Positions 1-7,843 of a DNA stretch of 7,843 nucleotides are shown piece after piece (the stretch's first letter is position 1; each line of letters starts with the position of its first letter). The notes beneath the pieces are model-generated. The model saw only the letters and a program-made list of their open reading frames with translations, searched no databases and had not been told where the DNA came from. The stretch lies in contig DQCI01000129.1 in NCBI GenBank assembly GCA_003545125.1, positions 453 through 8,295 on the forward strand, given 5' to 3'. Position numbers and translations under genes: made by a program. This DNA is from Paracoccaceae bacterium (GTDB lineage Bacteria; Pseudomonadota; Alphaproteobacteria; Rhodobacterales; Rhodobacteraceae).

Positions 1-14
1 GCCCGCAAGAGTGA
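1..14 (+). CDS. Possible 3' end of an upstream gene (last three codons and stop)
   Basis: One frame reads Pro-Gln-Glu followed by a TGA at 12-14. The spacing to the fabZ ribosome binding site at 61 would suit the end of an upstream operon partner. In related bacteria fabZ is usually preceded by envelope genes such as lpxD or the bamA/skp group, but three codons cannot identify a product. This is only a candidate, based on frame and context. Confidence 0.25.
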
Positions 15-60
15 ACGACCGCCCGCGCGCCGCTCCTGCGCCCGCGCGCCTGACCCTGCG

Positions 61-66
61 AAGGAG
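61..66 (+). promoter_or_regulatory. fabZ ribosome binding site
   Basis: AAGGAG lies 7 bases before the ATG at 74. It favours that ATG over the GTG at 11, which would add 21 Pro/Arg/Ala-rich residues not typical of FabZ. It also favours 74 over the in-frame ATGs at 83 and 92, which are 16 and 25 bases away. Confidence 0.8.
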
Positions 67-73
67 CCCCCCA

Positions 74-562
74 ATGACTGACATGACCGACATGACCGAG
101 GTGCCGAGCACCGCCGATATCGACCTCATCAAACGCTGCATCCCGCACCGCTACCCGTTCCTGTTCATCGACCGGGTCGAACAGGTTGTCGCCAACAAAA
201 GCGCGGTCGGCATCAAGATGGTCACCGTCAACGAGCCGCATTTTCAGGGCCACTTCCCGTCGGCCCCGATCATGCCCGGCGTCACCATCGTCGAGGCGAT
301 GGCCCAGACCTCGGCGGTGATGGTCGCGCTCTCGCTCGACCTCGTCGGCAAAGACGCGCTGGTCTATTTCATGGGGATCGACGGCGTGAAATTCCGCCGC
401 AAGGTGGTGCCCGGCGACGTGCTGCGGATGGAAATCACCACCCTGCGCGGCGGCCCCGGATCCAAGGTCTGGAAGTTTTCCGGCAAGGCAACCGTCGACG
501 GCCAGGTCGCGTGCCAGGCCGAGTTCTCGGCGATGATTGATCTGAGCGGCGGCAAGGCCTAG
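74..562 (+). CDS. fabZ: 3-hydroxyacyl-[acyl-carrier-protein] dehydratase FabZ
   Basis: This cytoplasmic hot-dog-fold enzyme removes water from (3R)-hydroxyacyl-ACP to give trans-2-enoyl-ACP during fatty-acid elongation. The 162-residue product is slightly longer than the usual 140-155 because of an N-terminal tail. It has the [18 protein letters not shown] opening (18-35), the [11 protein letters not shown] motif with catalytic His60 (60-70), and EAMAQ with catalytic Glu74 (74-78). The start at 74 is set by AAGGAG at 61-66. Its first 27 bases are three copies of ATGACNGAN, giving MTDMTDMTE, so shorter starts at 83 or 92 are possible. In many Proteobacteria fabZ sits in a lipid A operon and is followed by lpxA. 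Here it ends at a pair of hairpins facing a convergent gene, so it is the last gene of its transcript. The family assignment is firm; only the exact start is uncertain. Confidence 0.97.
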   Translation: MTDMTDMTEVPSTADIDLIKRCIPHRYPFLFIDRVEQVVANKSAVGIKMVTVNEPHFQGHFPSAPIMPGVTIVEAMAQTSAVMVALSLDLVGKDALVYFMGIDGVKFRRKVVPGDVLRMEITTLRGGPGSKVWKFSGKATVDGQVACQAEFSAMIDLSGGKA

Positions 563-566
563 GGGC

Positions 567-611
567 AAAGCCGCTTCAAAGCGGCTTTCGAAGCGGTTTT
601 GAAACCGCTTC
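567..611. terminator. Twin hairpins between convergent genes, likely bidirectional terminator
   Basis: Two adjacent perfect inverted repeats begin 5 bases after the fabZ stop. The first pairs AAAGCCGC (567-574) with GCGGCTTT (581-588) around a 6-base loop. The second pairs GAAGCGGTTT (590-599) with AAACCGCTTC (602-611) with almost no loop. The arms share the core AAGCGG/CCGCTT, so alternative pairings between the two hairpins are also possible. The first hairpin ends in a short T run on the plus strand. The second is followed by C residues, so its terminator activity in that direction is less certain. The position between fabZ and the minus-strand lipoprotein gene suits a shared terminator. 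Confidence 0.75.
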
Positions 612-637
612 CCCCCGCTCGCGGCACGCGTGTCGCG

Positions 638-672
638 CAGGGCTCAGGGTTCAGCGTTCAGGGTTCAGGGCC
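638..672. repeat. Five-copy 7-bp tandem repeat (CAGGGTT-like)
   Basis: Five consecutive heptamers read CAGGGCT, CAGGGTT, CAGCGTT, CAGGGTT and CAGGGCC. The stop codon of the minus-strand lipoprotein gene (complement of 665-667) lies inside the array. The unit length is not a multiple of three, and the array is mostly downstream of that stop, so it is non-coding apart from the last two codons. Confidence 0.75.
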
Positions 673-1546
673 AGGCCGCGCGGATGTCGCGCGCCAGGTC
701 CTGCGCCGACAGGGCCGCCGCGCCGCCACCGGCGTCCGCCTTGACGTAGCCCACCAGCCCGAAGGGCAGATCTCCCGTCAGGGCGCCCGCCACGATCCTA
801 TCGATCAGGATCGTCTCGCGCCCCGGGAGCGGCACCGGGGTTCGCGGCAGCGGCGCGGCGGGGTAGATCTCGCCGATCAGCTCGGCGCAGAACAGCTCCG
901 AACCGTCGTTCGCGTCGAAACGCATGTCGAACGGCACCCCCATACGGTCGAGCCCCCGGCCCAGCGCCGTGATGCGGTCCATACCCAGGGGGCGCAACGC
1001 CACCACCGCGTCGGTGTTCAGCACCACATCACCGGTCGTGAGCCGCACCCCGCCGTCGACCGCTTCGAGATAACTGGCGCCCGCTGCGATCTGCTCGCGA
1101 TAGGGCACCAGCGCAGGAAGCTGCCAGAGCCCGGCGGCGCGCAGTTGCGCCTCGGTGCCGATGTAGACCGCGCCATGGGTGAATTGCCCCGGGATCAGCT
1201 GGCCCGAGACCCGGTTGCGGTTTTGAACGAAGACCACATCCATCGGCCGGAGCGCTGCTTCGACCAGCGCGCGGGCCTCCGGCACCGCTTCCAGGTGACC
1301 GCGCCTTAGCTGGATCAAACCGACCTGACGCATGAGTTCGACATTGGCATCGGCCAGTTCGATCGCCCACGTGGGGTAATCGCCGGTCCCGTTGCAGCAC
1401 CCCGACACGATCTCCCTCGGCGGCCGGGACGTGTCCTGCCCGTCCGTCACGACCGGCGCCGCTGCGCAACCGGCAAGGCTCAGCGCCACCGCGAGCCGTT
1501 CGCCGCGCCACCACGGTCTGCGTTTCAATCTACGTCGAACGCGCAT
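665..1546 (-). CDS. Predicted lipoprotein with YiiX/NlpC-P60-type (permuted papain-like) hydrolase domain
   Basis: The 293-residue product starts with a basic stretch, a short hydrophobic segment (18-26) and a lipobox LAGC, so Cys27 is the likely lipidated residue. This predicts an exported protein anchored in the inner or outer membrane. The rest resembles the YiiX/YebB-like cysteine hydrolases: RPMDVVFVQNRN (100-111, the GDIVF-like strand), FTHGAVYIG (122-130) with candidate catalytic His124, YLEAVDGGV (159-167), and ELFCAELIGEIY (217-228) with candidate nucleophile Cys220. The His-before-Cys order is the circularly permuted arrangement of this superfamily. The substrate is unknown; relatives are thought to act on peptide or acyl bonds. 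GGGAGA 8 bases before the ATG supports the start. It is the last gene of the minus-strand run, 89 bases after the small gene. The fold assignment rests on motifs only. Confidence 0.78.
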   Translation of the reverse strand: MRVRRRLKRRPWWRGERLAVALSLAGCAAAPVVTDGQDTSRPPREIVSGCCNGTGDYPTWAIELADANVELMRQVGLIQLRRGHLEAVPEARALVEAALRPMDVVFVQNRNRVSGQLIPGQFTHGAVYIGTEAQLRAAGLWQLPALVPYREQIAAGASYLEAVDGGVRLTTGDVVLNTDAVVALRPLGMDRITALGRGLDRMGVPFDMRFDANDGSELFCAELIGEIYPAAPLPRTPVPLPGRETILIDRIVAGALTGDLPFGLVGYVKADAGGGAAALSAQDLARDIRAAWP

Positions 1547-1635
1547 GTCTTCTGTCTCCCAACCGGTACAGCACCGCCGATCCGGTCCCCGGCCCGTCCC
1601 CGGTGCGCCGCGCGGTCACACCCTGTCGCTCTTCC
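1547..1635 (-). other. Spacer upstream of the lipoprotein gene
   Basis: This 89-bp spacer holds the ribosome binding site GGGAGA (complement of 1555-1560) and two copies of GTCCCCGG (1585-1592 and 1596-1603). I see no convincing -35/-10 pair, so whether the lipoprotein gene has its own promoter or is read through from upstream is open. Confidence 0.4.
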
Positions 1636-1872
1636 CTAACCCGGGATCTGCCGTATGTCACGCGTGCGGGACCGACCGTTCAGCCCCGCGCAGGCGATCA
1701 TCTCGTCGACCGCTGCCGGCATACCGGGGTGCGCCGCGATCGCGTCGGCGATTGGCCCACGGTCGATCGTCGGCAAGTCCTCGATCCGCGAAAACACCGC
1801 GCTGCGCGTCGCTTCTGTCGGGCTTTCGAACACCGCGAGTTCGAGGCCCATGGCGGCGATCTGGTCGGTCAT
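1636..1872 (-). CDS. Small protein of unknown function, 78 residues
   Basis: I do not recognise a family. The 78-residue product begins MTDQIAAMGLELAV and has a balanced composition, with no signal peptide or membrane segment. It shows a likely helical middle (about 37-62, including DRGPIADAIAAH and AAVDEMIACAG) and a basic tail (67-74). The frame has strong G/C preference at third codon positions, as expected of a real gene here. The complementary reading is rich in Ser/Ala/Arg and looks like a shadow. It starts 41 bases after the transferase stop on the same strand, which suggests co-transcription. There is no clear Shine-Dalgarno before the ATG at 1872; a second in-frame ATG (residue 8) is an alternative start. 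A perfect inverted repeat GTCGCG-G-CGCGAC (1880-1892) lies just upstream. The reading frame stays open upstream into the transferase gene, but that part is Arg/Gly/Ala-rich and is taken as a shadow. Confidence 0.6.
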   Translation of the reverse strand: MTDQIAAMGLELAVFESPTEATRSAVFSRIEDLPTIDRGPIADAIAAHPGMPAAVDEMIACAGLNGRSRTRDIRQIPG

Positions 1873-1913
1873 TCGGTCCGTCGCGGCGCGACAAGGAAAA
1901 CCGGTTCGGCCGC

Positions 1914-2576
1914 TTACGCCGCGGCTTCCAGCATCGCCCGGAGCGACGCCTCGATCTGGCCGCCGCAATAGAGCGGCTCCGGCCAGTCCGCGCGCAGGCG
2001 CGCAATTTCGGCGCGCGCGGCGACCCGGTCGACCAGGGCGACCAGTGTCGGGGCGTTGTGTTGGAGCAGCGGGCGCAGCCCCGGCAGCTTGTCCACCATC
2101 GTGTGCCAGAGCGCGGCAAGGGTGAGATCGGCCAAGCTGGGGGTATCGACGCCAAACAGGAAGCCCTGATCCGGCGTCACACCGTTCGCCACCGCGACGC
2201 TTTCGTGAACTGACATCCACCGCGGTAGCCGGTCACCGGTAAACGCCGCCCAGGCCATCCGGTCCCACATCTGCGCGCCGTGGTAACGGGTGATCTCGTA
2301 GAGCACGTCCATCGCGTCGCAGATCAGCCGTAGGGTCTCGTTGGGCGCCGCGATCAGCCCGTGCTTTCCCCCGAGATACATCAGGATCGCGGGAGTCTGG
2401 CTGAGGTGGCGGCCGGTGGCGTGGTCTGTGAGAAGCGGTTGCGCGAGGAAGGGGTACTCCGTTTCTGCGGGGTCGGTCATCGCTTCGTCCCAGGACGCGC
2501 CTGCCTGCGCGAGCGCGAAACGGATGAAATGGCCGCGGAACGGGATCGGCCAATAATGGAGCGTGTAGTCTGTCAT
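1914..2576 (-). CDS. Glutathione S-transferase family protein
   Basis: This 220-residue cytosolic protein has the usual two-domain length. The N-terminal thioredoxin-like domain opens YTLHYWPIPFRGHFIRFAL (4-22). It resembles the start of pi/sigma/mu-type transferases, in which the Tyr in the first strand activates glutathione; Tyr8 is the equivalent here. LSQTPAILMYLG (58-69) matches the gamma-glutamyl-binding turn, with Thr61 in place of the commoner Ser. The helical C-terminal domain contains PSLADLTLAALWH (146-158), whose S-x-x-D is the conserved N-capping box. The family conjugates glutathione to electrophiles or reduces peroxides; the substrate cannot be read from the sequence. The start at 2576 is preferred because AGGGA lies 8 bases upstream, while the in-frame ATG at 2603 has no ribosome binding site. 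It lies 335 bp downstream of mnmA and 41 bp before the small gene. Confidence 0.88.
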   Translation of the reverse strand: MTDYTLHYWPIPFRGHFIRFALAQAGASWDEAMTDPAETEYPFLAQPLLTDHATGRHLSQTPAILMYLGGKHGLIAAPNETLRLICDAMDVLYEITRYHGAQMWDRMAWAAFTGDRLPRWMSVHESVAVANGVTPDQGFLFGVDTPSLADLTLAALWHTMVDKLPGLRPLLQHNAPTLVALVDRVAARAEIARLRADWPEPLYCGGQIEASLRAMLEAAA

Positions 2577-2649
2577 CGCCTGTGTCCCTGCTATGGCGCG
2601 CATGTGAGGCTAGACCGGTTCGGCCGCCGATTGAAGCGCGGACGCGCCC

Positions 2650-2727
2650 GGCCCCGATCCCCGGCCCCGAACCTTGGCCCCGATCTCGCGCCCGGGCCCC
2701 TGGCCCCGATCGCCGGTCCCGGCCCGC
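2650..2727. repeat. 13-bp tandem repeat, about six units (GGCCCCGATCNCC)
   Basis: GGCCCCGA starts at 2650, 2663, 2676 and 2702, exactly 13 or 26 bases apart. The missing position (2689-2701) is a degenerate unit, and 2715-2727 (GGTCCCG start) is another partial one. The 13-base period does not preserve a reading frame, which argues against a coding role. Confidence 0.75.
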
Positions 2728-2735
2728 CGAGAGGA

Positions 2736-2788
2736 CGCGCCTTTCGGCGCGGCGCCTGCGGCGAGCGGGGGGCGCGCCTGCGGCGCGC
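2736..2788. repeat. Cluster of three GC-rich hairpins
   Basis: CGCGCC (2736-2741) pairs with GGCGCG (2746-2751) around TTTC. CGCC (2753-2756) pairs with GGCG (2760-2763) around TGC. GCGCGCC (2772-2778) pairs with GGCGCGC (2782-2788) around TGC. GCGCCTGCGGCG occurs twice, at 2752 and 2774. The structures could slow transcription or stabilise RNA ends between mnmA and the transferase gene. There is no T run, so this is not a classical terminator. Confidence 0.55.
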
Positions 2789-2911
2789 TGGGACCCCGGC
2801 CGCCGGAGTGCCCGGGTGGGCGAAGTGGTCGTTAGCGCCACCGTCGAGGAAATCAATCTCTTGACCCCTGTCCGAGTTTGCCCACCCCATCGCCCATTCC
2901 CGCGCCGGGCC

Positions 2912-4060
2912 TCAGCGTCCTGCCCAGATCCAGCCGCCGCCGAACACCCGCGAGCCCTCAGGGGCATAGAACACGCAGGCCTGACCAGGGCTCACCCCTT
3001 CCTCCGGGGTCAGCAGATCCACCTGTGCCTCCGTCTCCGAGACCGGCCGCACGATCGCTTCGCGCGGCGGACGGGTCGAGCGGACTTTGACGCTCAGGTG
3101 CCATGCGTCGCGCGACGTGAACGGCGCATCGCCCAGCCAGTTGATCTCGCGCACAGGCACGGTACGGGTCGCCAGCATCTCTTTCGGGCCGACGACCACC
3201 TGGCGCGCCTCGACATCGAGCCGCACCACATAGAGTGGCTCCGAGAGCCCGCCGATCCCGAGCCCGCGGCGCTGGCCGATCGTGTAGTGGATCACCCCCT
3301 CGTGGCTGCCCAGCACCCGCCCGTCGGCATCGACGATCTCGCCCGGTTCCGCTGCCCCGGGACGCAGCTTCTCGATCACGCCGGCATAATTCCCGTCGGG
3401 CACGAAGCAGATGTCCTGACTGTCGGGCTTGTCGGCGACCTCGAGGCCGAACCGGCGGGCCAGCGCCCGGGTCTCGGCCTTGGTTTCGAGATGCCCGAGC
3501 GGGAAGCGCAGGAAGGCGAGCTGGTCCGGCGTCGTCGAGAACAGGAAATAGGACTGGTCGCGCACCGGGTCGGCGGCGCGGTGCAATTCGGGGCCCTGCG
3601 CGCCTTTGAAGCGCTGGATGTAATGCCCGGTCGCCATGCAGTCGGCGTCGAGATCGCGGGCGGTCTCGAGCAGATCCTTGAACTTCACCCGCTCGTTGCA
3701 GCGGATGCAGGGCACCGGGGTGGCGCCGCCGAGATAGCTGTCGGCGAACTCTTCGATCACTGCCTCGCGGAAGATGTTCTCATAATCCAGAACGTAATGC
3801 GGAAAGCCCATTTCCTCTGCGACCCGGCGGGCATCGTGGATGTCGACCCCGGCGCAACAGGCGTTTTTCTTCGCCAGCGCGGCCCCGTGATCATAAAGTT
3901 GCAGGGTCACGCCGATCACGTCGTATCCCTCCTCCTTCAGCATCGCGGCCACCACCGAGCTGTCGACGCCGCCCGACATGGCGACCACCACACGGGTCTC
4001 GGCCGGGGGCTTCGCGAGCCCCAGGGAATTGAGCTGGATATCGGCTGTCGAGACGGTCAT
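2912..4060 (-). CDS. mnmA: tRNA-specific 2-thiouridylase MnmA
   Basis: MnmA uses ATP and a relayed persulfide sulfur to make 2-thiouridine at wobble position 34 of tRNA-Lys, tRNA-Glu and tRNA-Gln in the cytoplasm. The 382-residue product has the PP-loop AMSGGVDSS (27-35) for ATP activation. [13 protein letters not shown] (115-127) follows, in which Cys121 aligns with the catalytic Cys102 of the E. coli enzyme; Cys118 is an extra neighbour. [13 protein letters not shown] (213-225) carries Cys218, the partner of E. coli Cys199. ATGHYIQR (143-150) and the [14 protein letters not shown] run (258-271) are also typical. An N-terminal tail of about 20 residues precedes the PP-loop. The start at 4060 is fixed by GGAGG 5 bases upstream; a longer reading from 4117 has no such site. 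The gene is divergent from sciP and heads the minus-strand run. Confidence 0.97.
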   Translation of the reverse strand: MTVSTADIQLNSLGLAKPPAETRVVVAMSGGVDSSVVAAMLKEEGYDVIGVTLQLYDHGAALAKKNACCAGVDIHDARRVAEEMGFPHYVLDYENIFREAVIEEFADSYLGGATPVPCIRCNERVKFKDLLETARDLDADCMATGHYIQRFKGAQGPELHRAADPVRDQSYFLFSTTPDQLAFLRFPLGHLETKAETRALARRFGLEVADKPDSQDICFVPDGNYAGVIEKLRPGAAEPGEIVDADGRVLGSHEGVIHYTIGQRRGLGIGGLSEPLYVVRLDVEARQVVVGPKEMLATRTVPVREINWLGDAPFTSRDAWHLSVKVRSTRPPREAIVRPVSETEAQVDLLTPEEGVSPGQACVFYAPEGSRVFGGGWIWAGR

Positions 4061-4183
4061 TGGAGCCTCCGGAACGGGTCGAACCCGGCAATATAGGAAA
4101 ATTGGAGATAACAACAAGCCCAGGCTTCACCTCTCCTTAAGCGGTTTTGGTCAATCTGGTCCTCGAGACGAAGAGGTATCGCC
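4061..4183. promoter_or_regulatory. Divergent mnmA-sciP promoter region
   Basis: This 123-bp AT-richer stretch must hold the starts of both genes. It contains the mnmA ribosome binding site (complement of 4066-4070), a small inverted repeat CGGGT-CGA-ACCCG (4075-4087) in the mnmA leader, and CTTAAG (4136-4141), which includes a single TTAA half-site. The sciP ribosome binding site AAGAGG (4171-4176) sits 7 bases before its ATG. I do not see a complete TTAA-N7-TTAA box here. Confidence 0.55.
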
Positions 4184-4462
4184 ATGTATCTGAAGAAAGT
4201 GGACGGACCGCGTGCCGTGCGGTTGCCGGACGGTTCGATCATGACCCGGGCGGACCTGCCGCCGGCCAAGACACGCCGCTGGGTGGCCAGCCGCAAAGCG
4301 GCGGTGGTCCGGGGCGTCATCCATGGCCTCATCCCCCTGGCCGACGCGCTCGCGACCTATGGATTGTCGGAAGAAGAGTTCATGGAGTGGAAAACCGCGG
4401 TGGACCGTCACGGAGAAGCCGCACTCAAGGCCACTCAATTGCAGAGATATAGACAACCTTGA
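4184..4462 (+). CDS. sciP: CtrA inhibitor SciP (DUF1153 family)
   Basis: SciP is a small helix-turn-helix protein that, in Caulobacter, blocks activation of CtrA-dependent promoters during early G1. The 92-residue product matches the family in length and pattern. It has LPDGSIMTRADLPP (14-27), then RRWVASRKAAVVRGVIHGLI (31-50), whose Arg/Lys-rich helix is the family signature. YGLSEEEFMEWKTAVDRHG (59-77) and the closing LKATQLQRYRQ (81-91) complete the match. AAGAGG 7 bases before the ATG supports the start. It lies 96 bp upstream of ctrA on the same strand, the arrangement expected for a regulator placed beside its target. It could be co-transcribed with ctrA or expressed separately, since the gap between them has a CtrA box. 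The family assignment is strong; function in this organism is inferred from Caulobacter. Confidence 0.95.
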   Translation: MYLKKVDGPRAVRLPDGSIMTRADLPPAKTRRWVASRKAAVVRGVIHGLIPLADALATYGLSEEEFMEWKTAVDRHGEAALKATQLQRYRQP

Positions 4463-4489
4463 GGTGTTTTCGCTAAAAGTTCTGCAACG

Positions 4490-4505
4490 GTAACGGGCCG
4501 TTAAC
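4490..4505 (+). promoter_or_regulatory. Candidate CtrA-binding box upstream of ctrA
   Basis: GTAA-N7-TTAAC matches the CtrA consensus TTAA-N7-TTAAC with one mismatch. Within it, TAACGG-G-CCGTTA (4491-4503) is a perfect inverted repeat with a one-base centre. The box is 54 bases before the ctrA ATG. In Caulobacter, CtrA regulates its own gene through such sites, so autoregulation is the natural inference. Two TTTAC copies (4508-4512 and 4523-4527) follow. Confidence 0.65.
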
Positions 4506-4546
4506 TATTTACGCCCAAGGTGTTTACCAACAGAACGGATGAAAGC

Positions 4547-4550
4547 GGAG
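4547..4550 (+). promoter_or_regulatory. ctrA ribosome binding site
   Basis: GGAG stands 8 bases before the ATG at 4559. It fixes the start at MRILLVEDD and rejects the in-frame GTG at 4520, which would add 13 residues ahead of the first strand of the receiver domain. Confidence 0.7.
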
Positions 4551-4558
4551 ACAGACCC

Positions 4559-5272
4559 ATGCGCATTCTGCTGGTTGAAGACGACCCCACCACGTCGCGC
4601 TCGATCGAGCTCATGCTCACCCACGCGAACCTCAACGTCTATTCCACCGATCTCGGGGAAGAGGGTGTCGATCTCGCCAAGCTCTATGACTACGATCTGA
4701 TCCTCCTGGATCTCGGCCTGCCGGACATGAACGGTCACGAGGTGTTGCGCCAGCTCCGCATGGCCAGGATCGACACGCCGATCCTGATCCTCACCGGCTC
4801 CGACGACACCGAGGACAAGCTCAAGGGTTTCGGGTTTGGCGCCGACGACTACATGACCAAGCCCTTCCACCGCGAAGAACTGGTGGCCCGGATCCACGCG
4901 ATCATCCGTCGCTCGAAGGGGCATGCGCAATCTGTGATCGCCACCGGCAAGGTCGCGGTCAACCTGGATTCGAAATCGGTCGAAGTGGATGGCAAGCAGG
5001 TGCACCTGACCGGCAAGGAATACCAGATGCTGGAGCTGCTGTCCTTGCGCAAGGGCACGACGCTTACCAAGGAGATGTTCCTCAACCATCTCTACGGCGG
5101 CATGGACGAGCCCGAACTCAAAATCATCGACGTCTTCATTTGCAAGCTGCGCAAGAAGCTGGCAACGGCGACGGGCGGCGACAATTACATCGAGACGGTC
5201 TGGGGCCGCGGCTATGTGCTGCGCGATCCGGAGCCCGACGAGATGATCGGCCCTCTGGCGATGGGCGCCTGA
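4559..5272 (+). CDS. ctrA: Cell-cycle response regulator CtrA (OmpR/PhoB family)
   Basis: CtrA is the DNA-binding response regulator at the centre of alphaproteobacterial cell-cycle control, and in Rhodobacterales also of motility and gene-transfer-agent expression. It is phosphorylated by the CckA-ChpT relay. The 237-residue product has a receiver domain (1-120) with acidic Asp8/Asp9, phospho-acceptor Asp51 in [11 protein letters not shown], Thr79 and Lys101 in DDYMTKPF. A winged-helix domain (about 125-222) follows, ending [14 protein letters not shown] and [15 protein letters not shown], both near-invariant in CtrA. The C-terminus is LAMGA. Caulobacter CtrA ends in two alanines that are needed for ClpXP degradation, so proteolytic control may differ here. 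sciP is upstream and ligA downstream; a terminator ends the transcript. The CtrA box at 4490-4505 suggests autoregulation. Confidence 0.98.
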   Translation: MRILLVEDDPTTSRSIELMLTHANLNVYSTDLGEEGVDLAKLYDYDLILLDLGLPDMNGHEVLRQLRMARIDTPILILTGSDDTEDKLKGFGFGADDYMTKPFHREELVARIHAIIRRSKGHAQSVIATGKVAVNLDSKSVEVDGKQVHLTGKEYQMLELLSLRKGTTLTKEMFLNHLYGGMDEPELKIIDVFICKLRKKLATATGGDNYIETVWGRGYVLRDPEPDEMIGPLAMGA

Positions 5273-5320
5273 CCACCGCGCCACTTCCCCCTGGCTGAAC
5301 GCTCGATCCTTCCCTTCCCG

Positions 5321-7843
<2,523 letters not shown>

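Larger units (their letters stand above)
2577..2911. other. 335-bp gap between mnmA and the transferase gene, no gene seen
   Basis: Open frames here are Pro/Arg/Gly/Ala-rich and lack recognisable motifs or ribosome binding sites, so I call no gene. The gap holds a 13-bp tandem repeat (2650-2727), a cluster of GC-rich hairpins (2736-2788) and the ribosome binding site of the transferase gene (complement of 2585-2589). The less GC-rich part next to mnmA (about 2850-2880) has TTGACC at 2861-2866 but no matching -10. No T-rich hairpin ends mnmA. Confidence 0.6.

Noticed and set aside
11..73. GTG at 11 as the fabZ start
   Set aside because: It has no ribosome binding site, adds a Pro/Arg/Ala-rich tail atypical of FabZ, and overlaps a stop codon of another frame. 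AAGGAG points to the ATG at 74.
2591..2890. 99-codon minus-strand frame in the mnmA-transferase gap
   Set aside because: Most of it is Pro/Arg/Gly-rich translation of the 13-bp repeat and hairpins, with no ribosome binding site.
4075..4087. T-arm-like hairpin CGGGT-CGA-ACCCG suggesting a tRNA
   Set aside because: No acceptor stem, anticodon arm or D arm surrounds it; it is a short inverted repeat in the mnmA leader.
2582..4096. 504-codon plus-strand open frame opposite mnmA
   Set aside because: Its product is His/Arg/Gly-rich with no motif, and it lies antisense to an unmistakable MnmA. Long antisense frames are expected at this GC content.
4136..4157. Second CtrA box upstream of sciP
   Set aside because: The TTAA in CTTAAG has no partner half-site at the N6-N7 spacing; the nearest, TCAA, is 10 bases away.
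4520..4558. GTG at 4520 as the ctrA start
   Set aside because: It would add 13 residues not found in CtrA, and GGAG at 4547-4550 fits the ATG at 4559.
4505..5284. 259-codon minus-strand open frame opposite ctrA
   Set aside because: It is the mirror of a highly conserved gene, and composition and lack of motifs mark it as a shadow.

Overview
The window looks like a chromosomal segment of a high-GC alphaproteobacterium, most likely of the Rhodobacterales (Rhodobacter/Roseobacter-type). The reasons are a neighbouring sciP and ctrA pair (CtrA and its small inhibitor occur only in Alphaproteobacteria), ligA directly downstream of ctrA, and strong GC preference at third codon positions. I see no phage, transposon, CRISPR or RNA gene. 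Most of the content is housekeeping, with a few small accessory features.

Layout. The left end holds what may be the last codons of an upstream gene, then fabZ (+, 74-562), closed by two back-to-back hairpins. A run of four minus-strand genes follows, reading from right to left and converging on fabZ: mnmA (4060-2912), a glutathione S-transferase (2576-1914), a 78-residue protein of unknown function (1872-1636), and a lipoprotein with a YiiX-type cysteine-peptidase fold (1546-665). The 335-bp gap between mnmA and the transferase carries a 13-bp tandem repeat and a cluster of GC-rich hairpins.

On the plus strand, divergent from mnmA, come sciP (4184-4462), ctrA (4559-5272) with a good intrinsic terminator, and ligA (5571 to the window end, open at the right edge). 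The sciP-ctrA gap contains a near-perfect CtrA box, suggesting that CtrA controls its own gene.

How the genes work together. CtrA is the master transcription factor of the alphaproteobacterial cell cycle, motility and gene-transfer-agent circuits, and SciP blocks CtrA-dependent activation, so the two form a regulator and antagonist module. LigA seals DNA nicks in replication and repair. FabZ supplies the dehydration step of fatty-acid elongation. MnmA thiolates the wobble uridine of certain tRNAs. The transferase, the small protein and the lipoprotein may be co-transcribed, but nothing in the sequence gives them a shared pathway.

The points most worth a second look are the three tandem in-frame ATG repeats at the fabZ start, the absence of lpxA after fabZ, the two short tandem-repeat arrays, the undescribed small gene, the long alanine- and charge-rich insertion in LigA, and the CtrA box.
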